43,256 bases of DNA, from positions 1 through 43,256 of IMG/VR virus record IMGVR_UViG_3300031951_000371; one strand, written 5' to 3'. Origin of the DNA: a virus. Each line of letters opens with the position of its first letter. Position 1 is the stretch's first letter. Made by a program: the position numbers and the translations under genes. Under the pieces are notes generated by a model, which made no database searches, was not told where the DNA came from, and saw only the letters and a list, made by a program, of their open reading frames with translations. Positions 17,477 through 23,836 of this stretch are shown here, one piece after another.

Positions 17477-18571
17477 ATGAATGTTACTTTTAAAAATATA
17501 AAATGTAAGTTAAATACAAAACAAAAAAATCTATTTAAAGATTTTTGTAAATTTTTACAAAAAAACTATGGTTTAAAAGATGATTTAATAATTTCATTTG
17601 TTGGTGAACGTATCGGTAAAATGACAACTGGTAGTCAACACGTAAAAAAAGGAATTAAAATACTAATTAATAATAGAATGAATAGAGACATTCTGAGAAC
17701 TATGGCTCACGAATGGATTCATGTATATCAAAGAAATGTATTAGGGAGAGAAAGAGGTCCAGACATTGGTGGAAAAAATGAAAACGAAGCAAATGCATTA
17801 GCTGGTTCTCTTTTAAAAAAATTTGAATCAAAAAATCCTAACATGGATGGAATAATTTATGAAGAGGTTAAACCAATACAAAATAAAATAAATTTATTAC
17901 AAGAGCAAATATTATTAATAGATGGGGAAAAATTAAGGAATGAATTTATAAATGAAATGAAAAAAATAGGAATAGAAAAATTACCTTATTCATATTCATC
18001 ATTAAGAAATTTTGTTGACCCAAAAACAATGAACATACATTATAATAAACATTATAAGGGTTATGTAAAAAAATTAAACGATGCTTTATCGGATAAAAAA
18101 TATGGTGATTTAGAATTAGAAGAAATTATTTTATCGGTTAGTAAATATGATGATGTTGTAAGAAATAATGCTGGAGGTGCTTTTAATCACGCTCTGTTTT
18201 GGAAAATGTTATCACCAAAAAAACAAGTCCCTAAAAAAGAGATTCTTGAAAAGATTAATAAGGATTTCGGTAATATTAAAAAAATGAAAGATGAGTTCAA
18301 CGAAGAGTCCAAAAAAAGGTTTGGTTCAGGATGGTGTTGGTTGATAATTACAAAAAATAAAAAATTAAAAATTATATCCACACCAAATCAAGACAATCCT
18401 CTGATGAATATTATAAAAGGAGGGGGATATCCTGTCTTGGGACTTGATTTATGGGAACACGCATATTATTTAAAATACCAAAATAAAAGAGATGAATATA
18501 TCAAAAACTTTTGGAATCATGTAAATTGGGATTTTGTTAATGAACTATTTTTGTCCCGAATAGATAATTGA
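17477..18571 (+). CDS. HEXXH metallopeptidase fused to an Mn-type superoxide dismutase
   Basis: 364 residues from ATG 17477. Residues 1-120 hold a zinc-peptidase core: 'MAHEWIHVYQ' gives His78-Glu79-x-x-His82, and 'NENEANALAGSLL' supplies the third ligand (Glu102 or Glu104), resembling ImmA/IrrE-type gluzincins. A helical linker covers about 130-165. Residues 168-364 are a complete Fe/Mn superoxide dismutase: 'LPYSYSSLRNFVD', ligands His188, His238, Asp324 and His328 ('DLWEHAYYLKYQNKR'), active-site His192 and Tyr196, and 'GSGWCWLI'. Gly at the Fe-enzyme glutamine position (residue 234) together with Gln305 in 'STPNQDNPL' points to the Mn type. It would convert superoxide to peroxide. No signal peptide is seen. 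Standalone SODs are about 200 residues, so the whole domain is present. It is preceded by a terminator and followed by neck genes. Confidence 0.9.
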   Translation: MNVTFKNIKCKLNTKQKNLFKDFCKFLQKNYGLKDDLIISFVGERIGKMTTGSQHVKKGIKILINNRMNRDILRTMAHEWIHVYQRNVLGRERGPDIGGKNENEANALAGSLLKKFESKNPNMDGIIYEEVKPIQNKINLLQEQILLIDGEKLRNEFINEMKKIGIEKLPYSYSSLRNFVDPKTMNIHYNKHYKGYVKKLNDALSDKKYGDLELEEIILSVSKYDDVVRNNAGGAFNHALFWKMLSPKKQVPKKEILEKINKDFGNIKKMKDEFNEESKKRFGSGWCWLIITKNKKLKIISTPNQDNPLMNIIKGGGYPVLGLDLWEHAYYLKYQNKRDEYIKNFWNHVNWDFVNELFLSRIDN

Positions 18572-18573
18572 AA

Positions 18574-18581
18574 TATTTATA
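18574..18581 (+). promoter_or_regulatory. TATTTATA element upstream of the gp13-like gene
   Basis: Exact octamer on the coding strand, 14 nt before the ATG at 18596 and immediately after the SOD-fusion stop. Confidence 0.45.
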
Positions 18582-18595
18582 TAAAAACAATCATT

Positions 18596-19720
18596 ATGTC
18601 TATTATAAGCAATGAAGAAAGAGAAAAACTCTACAAAAGAGTAAGACACGTATTGGGTGCTCCACTTAGGTCAGTTGAATTAGAAGATGAGCAACTTGAC
18701 ACTCTTTTGGAATTCTCCATTGAGGACTATTCGCAATACATACAAGAATGGTTGACTGAAAGTCAATGGACAAGTTTATGGGGATTAAACGTTGAAACCC
18801 AATCTTTAACAAATGCCTTCATGACTAAAAGTTTGGATTACGAAACAAGATATACTTATGCGTATTCAAAAATTGTAGGTTTGCAAGCCGGAGGTGATTG
18901 GGTACTAAAAAAAGATTATATTCAATTAGAACGAGGACAACAAATTTATGAGATACCTGCGGGTCGAGAATTAAACGAATTGTTGTGGTTTACTCCACCA
19001 GAAATGAATAACCTTCTGTTCGATCCTTGGGCCTTTGGAGGTATTGCTGGTGGTGGTATATCAGGACCTGCAGGATACGCACAAGTTGGTAACGTGTCAG
19101 GTAGTTATTTCTTAATGCCAGCATTTGATATGTTGTTGAGAATGCAAGAAATAAATATACAAAAAAGAATAATTGCTGGTGACTTAACTTATCGTGTGAC
19201 CGCACTACCTAACGGAAAAAAAGGTATACACTTAATGAATACACCTGGAGGTAAATTTGATTTTGGTAACTCAACTTTGATGAAAGGTAAAGTTTGGTAT
19301 TGGTATTACGACACAAACGATGCTGATAGAGATAAATGTTTAAAAGATAATCCTGACATTATAAAACTTCCTTCGGATGTACCTTTTGATAAAATAAGTT
19401 GGAACGATTTAAATAATCCTTCTCAAATTTGGGTTAGAAGATGGTTTGTTGCTTCAGCAAAAGAACTATTATCAAAAGTTAGAGGTAAATTTAGTGGTAA
19501 TTTGAAAACTCCTGATGGTGACCTAACTATGGATTATGCAACTTTAGCAACAGAAGGTAAAGACGAAAAAACTAAATTACTTGAGGAGTTGACAGGAGCT
19601 GAAGGAAGATTAACAAGACTTAGACCTGATAAAGTTTTAGAAAGAGAGGCATTAATTGCTGAAAATCTTAACAAGACTTTGAAGTTTAGAGCTATGCCAA
19701 GACAAATATACGTAATATGA
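18596..19720 (+). CDS. Neck / head-completion protein, gp13-like candidate
   Basis: 374 residues (T4 gp13: 309). The N-terminal 'LDTLLEFSIEDYSQYIQEWL' helix is of the kind seen in neck and connector proteins. The C-terminal third has 'WVRRWFVASAKELLSKVRGKFSGNLKTPDGDLTMD' and then a Glu/Lys helix 'EKTKLLEELTGAEGRL', a pattern typical of gp13-like proteins. A Gly-rich loop ('AFGGIAGGGISGPAG', about 148-162) lies between. It would sit on the portal after packaging and receive the tail. Its TGA overlaps the ATG of the next gene by 4 nt (ATGA), so the two are coupled. Assignment is by pattern and context. Confidence 0.55.
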   Translation: MSIISNEEREKLYKRVRHVLGAPLRSVELEDEQLDTLLEFSIEDYSQYIQEWLTESQWTSLWGLNVETQSLTNAFMTKSLDYETRYTYAYSKIVGLQAGGDWVLKKDYIQLERGQQIYEIPAGRELNELLWFTPPEMNNLLFDPWAFGGIAGGGISGPAGYAQVGNVSGSYFLMPAFDMLLRMQEINIQKRIIAGDLTYRVTALPNGKKGIHLMNTPGGKFDFGNSTLMKGKVWYWYYDTNDADRDKCLKDNPDIIKLPSDVPFDKISWNDLNNPSQIWVRRWFVASAKELLSKVRGKFSGNLKTPDGDLTMDYATLATEGKDEKTKLLEELTGAEGRLTRLRPDKVLEREALIAENLNKTLKFRAMPRQIYVI

Positions 19721-20061
19721 CAAATATACCACAAAGAAAAAATGTTATTAGGTATCAAAACACAATTGATATTCCTAAAATTGATGACAAGGCGGTTATT
19801 ATTTCCGCTAAAGAGTATTGGACTAGAGATGAAAACTTATTAATTGTAAGAGGAGTGGATTCATCCGAAGTTACTTTAAACTCAATTATAACTAAAAGAA
19901 TAATAATAAAGTCATTGACTCAAGTTTTAGTTAAATCAGACACAGGTTTAATTGATGAGGAATGGGATGAGCTCCTTTTGGAAAAAGGAGCTTGCGTACA
20001 ATTTCAGTTCGTAGAAGGTAATTGGTATATACTATCCTCCGACGGTCTCAAAATGTCTTAA
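19717..20061 (+). CDS. Small unknown protein coupled to the gp13-like gene (114 aa)
   Basis: 114 residues, not recognised. It reads as alternating short beta strands ('DKAVIISAKEYW', 'NLLIVRGVDSSEVTL', 'KRIIIKSLTQVLVKSD', 'CVQFQFVEGNWYILSSD'), like a small beta-barrel or a carbohydrate- or virion-binding module. Translational coupling with the gp13-like gene suggests a virion or neck role. Its last 30 nt overlap the 3' end of the convergent DNA polymerase gene. A 10-bp perfect hairpin lies within its coding sequence at 19970-19992. Confidence 0.7.
   Translation: MTNIPQRKNVIRYQNTIDIPKIDDKAVIISAKEYWTRDENLLIVRGVDSSEVTLNSIITKRIIIKSLTQVLVKSDTGLIDEEWDELLLEKGACVQFQFVEGNWYILSSDGLKMS
19970..19992. 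repeat. Perfect 10-bp inverted repeat near the convergent gene ends
   Basis: AGCTCCTTTT, loop GGA, AAAAGGAGCT. It lies inside the 114-aa gene and 40 nt past the DNA polymerase stop on the other strand. No T-run follows on either strand, so it is not a standard intrinsic terminator. Confidence 0.5.
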
Positions 20062-22863
20062 TTCTTCTTCTCCTAAGAATTTTAACATAAATGGGTCTGC
20101 CAATCTATACATATGGAATGGTGATTCACCAACCTTATCCCAAAAAACCATTTCTTCATCTGATATTTGCATCACATCTTCCAGTTTGTCTTGGTCTCCC
20201 TCCTCAAAAGGTTGTCCATTAATTAACTCACATTGTTCAGTTGTGAAGAAAGGTCTGTCTTCTGGATTTTTAATCAATAAAGATTTTCTAACCTCTTGTT
20301 TAAAAACAACAAGTAACGGTTCTACTCTTTTGTTAAAAGTCGCAATTGCTCTTTGAATGTTATATTCTCCTAACATATCAGGATTGTTTTCTAAATCTGT
20401 TGGGTCTAATCTATAACAATTTAATTGGATTATTGAATCCATGTTATCTTCAGGGTATGTACCATATCCGTCAAAATAACTATCTAAATGTTCTTGTGTC
20501 CATCCTTTTTTAGGTTTGTTAACTTTTTGAACGTCTCCATGTGATGCCTTAGTTCCATTGTTAACGTAATAGATAATATCACCAAGATTCACATTTAAGT
20601 TTTCTCTGATTGCAAGTTCCATGTGTGCTTGTCTTGACATTAAAGCCCCCGCCTTTGTCTTGGTTTTACTTCTTGCAATATAATCGTCAATAGATTGTTT
20701 GACTTTTGACTTGTTTGCAATTTGAGCCAAAGGAATTTTTTGATCGAATATTCTTTGTAGGTATTCATAATAGTATTCTACAAATCCTTTACCATCACCA
20801 TCAAGTAACATTTTAATCGCTTTATCTAAAAATACCTCAATATACTTTGGCATCTTTTTAGATTTGATTGAGTTACCTGTAAGTTTGATTTTACCTTTAC
20901 CTGTGATAAGGGCGTAGTTCTTTCTTGCTAAGTTAATACAGGCGGGCCACTGTCCATCAGTATCAAGTGCCATTTCACCTCTCATTGCTAAGTCATTAAA
21001 CTCCATCACATCAGCTTCTTCACCTACATATTCTTTACCCTCCTTAACTTTCCAATTAAGTCCCTTACCAATGTATCTTCTACTTTCTACACCATCGGGA
21101 ACAGAGAAGTTAATACCATCCGTGTCCATCACAAGTGGAGTATATCCTCTATCCATAAAGAAATGAATCATCATTCTTAGATACTGTCTTCCTGTACAAG
21201 TAATCATCTCACCTTTATCCATGTCACCCCAATGAAATACTTGTGGTGCAGATAATGAACCAAAGAATGCATTGATAAAGATTTTGATTGGTAACTGTTT
21301 TCTGTCAAAAGAAAGTGACTTCTTCTTGTCAATACTCGCATATTCCTCAGCCAAATTCTTATACATAATACGGGTTGTTCTAAAATGTGATAACAAACCT
21401 TTCATCGCACCTGTTATATCGCATTCGGGAAATACATCATGAACCAACTGAATAGATGGGTATAGTGAAGAGTAGTCAAGTTTTAATACGTTCCTTGAAT
21501 ATCCTGTTCTGATTAACCTTGACAAACCACCAACAAAGTTTCTCTTCTCGTTTTTAGCAGGGATTGCAAGTCCATGTTTGTAAGACCATGCTAACATCAA
21601 CATTTTCCATAATGTCGCAGTTCCCATTGTTGAAACTCTTTCATATGTTGTTGGTACAAGTGAGGCGAGAAGAAAAGTTCCTTGATTGAACTCCTCATCA
21701 ACAAGTAGGGTTTCCTCCAAGTCATCGTCAAGATATCTCTCTACAATATCGTCACCTGTTGTTTTGATATATATGTCATTTCTTCTTTCACAAACCTCAT
21801 CAATCTTGGTATCAATACCAACTTTTTTATAACCACCATTTTGAATGTTTAACCAATATTCGTTTTTATTAGAATACATGGGGGCAATCTTGGTATGGTC
21901 AATATAGATACGGTCTTTTGCTTCCGCATCAATAAACTTTGTAATGTACTTAAGTCCCGCTTCTTTGATATTAGAATTGATTGCTTGTGCTCTACGAACT
22001 GAGTGTAGAATATCAATTACGTTATAACCCCACATCTGAACTTGATTATATTTCTCAACTTCATTTGCTAATTTTAACATTGACTCCTTTTGGGATATTG
22101 GTTTGTTTGAATTAAGAGATGTATTAAGTTTTTTGATATCCAAGTTTAGAGCTTTACATCTCTCAAAAATCCAATACCAGTCAAAGTTCGCTGAGTTGTA
22201 ACCTGATATGATTGATGGTTTAATTTCTTCTATTGTCCTGAAAAACTCAACAAGTCCTCTTCTTTCTTCATCTTCGTCTTTACACTCAATTACTTTAAGA
22301 AAACCTTTGTTAGTTTTCATACCTATCATAAATATCCTACCGTCTTTTGGTTCTAAAGCGGTAGTTTCCAAGTCGAATACAAACCTCGTGATATCGTTGT
22401 ATTCCTCGAATCCTTTGAATAACCTTTTTTCTTTTGAGATGAGGTATTGTTCTACAGGCGGTAGAACCATTATTTTATCTTTTGTTTTTTCACCCCAAGG
22501 GTCTATTCCTCCGTCTCTAAAAAACTGAATGAGTGTTCTATATCCTTTAAGGGATTTAACCATAAAAGTTAAACCCCTTTCTAATCTTTCATTACCATCG
22601 GTACGTAACTTCTCAATTACAATACCATATTTAGACATTGCCTCTTTTTGTAATCCTTTAGAATTACTATAAAAGTTTAAACCACGTAAATCACCAACCC
22701 ATGCAAATGCAATAAGGTTATCTTTGACAATAGATTTACCTTTGTCAGGGACTTCTTTGATTTTAAAAATTTTGTCGGATGCGTAATCGTACTCTATTGA
22801 TACGATGTACTCTTCTGGGTCATTCCCTTCAAGGAACTTTTGAATCTCTTCTTGTGAAATCAT
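20032..22863 (-). CDS. Family B DNA polymerase (T4 gp43-like)
   Basis: 943 residues (T4 gp43: 898). Proofreading exonuclease motifs: Exo I 'FDLETTALEP' with Asp164 and Glu166, Exo II 'GYNSANFDWYW' with Asp228, and a probable Exo III 'YLDDDLEETLL' (Tyr377, Asp381). Polymerase motifs: A 'LDYSSLYPSI' with Asp463; B 'KQLPIKIFINAFFGSLSAP' (about 522-540); C 'VMDTDGINF' with Asp580 and Asp582, where the usual DTDS is DTDG. The thumb includes 'KGKIKLTGNSIKSKKMP'. This is the replicative polymerase, with intact proofreading. The gene ends in TAG, which fixes TAG as a real stop in this genome. There is no TATTTATA element upstream; a 6-bp hairpin sits in the leader instead. The 3' end overlaps the convergent 114-aa gene by 30 nt. 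Confidence 0.96.
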   Translation of the reverse strand: MISQEEIQKFLEGNDPEEYIVSIEYDYASDKIFKIKEVPDKGKSIVKDNLIAFAWVGDLRGLNFYSNSKGLQKEAMSKYGIVIEKLRTDGNERLERGLTFMVKSLKGYRTLIQFFRDGGIDPWGEKTKDKIMVLPPVEQYLISKEKRLFKGFEEYNDITRFVFDLETTALEPKDGRIFMIGMKTNKGFLKVIECKDEDEERRGLVEFFRTIEEIKPSIISGYNSANFDWYWIFERCKALNLDIKKLNTSLNSNKPISQKESMLKLANEVEKYNQVQMWGYNVIDILHSVRRAQAINSNIKEAGLKYITKFIDAEAKDRIYIDHTKIAPMYSNKNEYWLNIQNGGYKKVGIDTKIDEVCERRNDIYIKTTGDDIVERYLDDDLEETLLVDEEFNQGTFLLASLVPTTYERVSTMGTATLWKMLMLAWSYKHGLAIPAKNEKRNFVGGLSRLIRTGYSRNVLKLDYSSLYPSIQLVHDVFPECDITGAMKGLLSHFRTTRIMYKNLAEEYASIDKKKSLSFDRKQLPIKIFINAFFGSLSAPQVFHWGDMDKGEMITCTGRQYLRMMIHFFMDRGYTPLVMDTDGINFSVPDGVESRRYIGKGLNWKVKEGKEYVGEEADVMEFNDLAMRGEMALDTDGQWPACINLARKNYALITGKGKIKLTGNSIKSKKMPKYIEVFLDKAIKMLLDGDGKGFVEYYYEYLQRIFDQKIPLAQIANKSKVKQSIDDYIARSKTKTKAGALMSRQAHMELAIRENLNVNLGDIIYYVNNGTKASHGDVQKVNKPKKGWTQEHLDSYFDGYGTYPEDNMDSIIQLNCYRLDPTDLENNPDMLGEYNIQRAIATFNKRVEPLLVVFKQEVRKSLLIKNPEDRPFFTTEQCELINGQPFEEGDQDKLEDVMQISDEEMVFWDKVGESPFHMYRLADPFMLKFLGEEELRHFETVGG

Positions 22864-22886
22864 ATATTTTATTTTGGTGTATTTGC

Positions 22887-22904
22887 TGTCGAGTTAGGTC
22901 GACA
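22887..22904 (-). promoter_or_regulatory. Leader hairpin upstream of DNA polymerase, possible autoregulatory operator
   Basis: On the coding strand TGTCGA-CCTAAC-TCGACA forms a perfect 6-bp stem with a 6-nt loop, ending 23 nt before the polymerase ATG. The string TAACTC across loop and stem is shared with the loop (AAUAACUC) of the known T4 gp43 translational operator. In T4 the polymerase binds that hairpin to repress its own mRNA. A parallel role here is an inference. Confidence 0.35.
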
Positions 22905-22944
22905 TTTACCTTCAAATAAAATATAGGAGTAAAAATTACTCTTA

Positions 22945-23586
22945 TCAACTGAGATTTTGAAAATGTTTAGCTATTCTTTTACTGAGTCTTACTCTTGGGT
23001 CATCTTCAGTCCTCCCAACCACATTATATGGTACTATAAATCCAAAACTTAAGAATACCCTTCTTGAATTGAACTCGTTTGTCCAATGTTTATAGAGTGA
23101 AGCTTCAAAACCATATAAATCGGTTTCTTCAATGTGGATAGATTCTTTGTCAACAAAAAAATTATAATTGTCAGATAAAACACTTATATTACATTTATAG
23201 TTTATGTAACCGTCAAGTGATGCGTCATAATGTGGATTTATTTTTCCACCTTTACTCATATCAACCGCTTGTAAAAAAATGTTATCTTTTGGAAAATTAA
23301 ATTCTTCAGAAATTTTATTTATTAAATTATATATAAAATTAGGTAGATGTTCTTTTGAAACATCGGATATTGATTGAAATTTTGTAATATAATTTGTTAA
23401 AGGTGTATTGGAAATGTCAAACATAAAAGATTTACCATTAAGCGTTTTGGATAATTCTGTTAGGTGGTGATTACTATTGTTACCACTATGATTAACAGAA
23501 TCAATCCATTTTACTATTTGGTCTACTTCATCTTTTGAGATGAATTTTTTTTTTATCTTACAGGTTTCCAATTCCGTATTTTCCAA
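22945..23586 (-). CDS. 2-oxoglutarate/Fe(II)-dependent oxygenase-like protein
   Basis: 213 residues. The double-stranded beta-helix dioxygenase triad is visible: 'INPHYDASLDGY' gives His119-x-Asp121, and 'YKHWTNEFNSRRVFLSFGF' gives the distal His167 with Arg175/Arg176 placed to bind 2-oxoglutarate. A hydrophobic core strand 'YKCNISVLSDNYNF' follows the HxD. Related phage enzymes hydroxylate proteins, nucleobases or small molecules; the substrate here is unknown. The start overlaps the 3' end of the 88-residue gene by 29 nt, so the two are coupled, and DNA polymerase follows 81 nt downstream on the same strand. Confidence 0.75.
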   Translation of the reverse strand: MENTELETCKIKKKFISKDEVDQIVKWIDSVNHSGNNSNHHLTELSKTLNGKSFMFDISNTPLTNYITKFQSISDVSKEHLPNFIYNLINKISEEFNFPKDNIFLQAVDMSKGGKINPHYDASLDGYINYKCNISVLSDNYNFFVDKESIHIEETDLYGFEASLYKHWTNEFNSRRVFLSFGFIVPYNVVGRTEDDPRVRLSKRIAKHFQNLS

Positions 23587-23824
23587 TTTTTTTTAAATTA
23601 TGTTTTTCCAAAAACTCTTTTGGGTTCATTACTTCAATAATTGTTAATTCAGCAGAATCCATAAGTTGTTTTGCCTTTTCTTCAGGAACTGCCATAACAC
23701 ACAATTTATGAGTTGCTGGTAATTCTCCTGTTGGTGATAAATCTATTTTTAAGATATTATCATTTTTCATTTTTTCTCTTGCTTGAAGAACTTTGCTTTC
23801 TTCACATAATATACAGATTCTCAT
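23558..23824 (-). CDS. Small conserved-looking unknown protein (88 aa)
   Basis: 88 residues, not recognised. It starts 'MRICILCEESK' with two Cys spaced CxxC-like (C-I-L-C) and continues 'PLSPTGELPATHKLCVMAVPEEKAKQLM' and 'PKEFLEKHNLKKIGKYGIGNL', an alpha/beta sandwich-like alternation. It lies 12 nt after the beta-solenoid fibre gene and overlaps the oxygenase gene by 29 nt, forming a small operon with it. No membrane segment or known catalytic motif is visible; a small regulatory or chaperone role is possible but unsupported. Confidence 0.65.
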   Translation of the reverse strand: MRICILCEESKVLQAREKMKNDNILKIDLSPTGELPATHKLCVMAVPEEKAKQLMDSAELTIIEVMNPKEFLEKHNLKKIGKYGIGNL

Positions 23825-23836
23825 GTTTTGAATTTC

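Noticed and set aside
19970-19992. Bidirectional intrinsic terminator
   Set aside because: The 10-bp stem is strong but no T-run follows on either strand, and it lies within a coding region; kept only as an inverted repeat.
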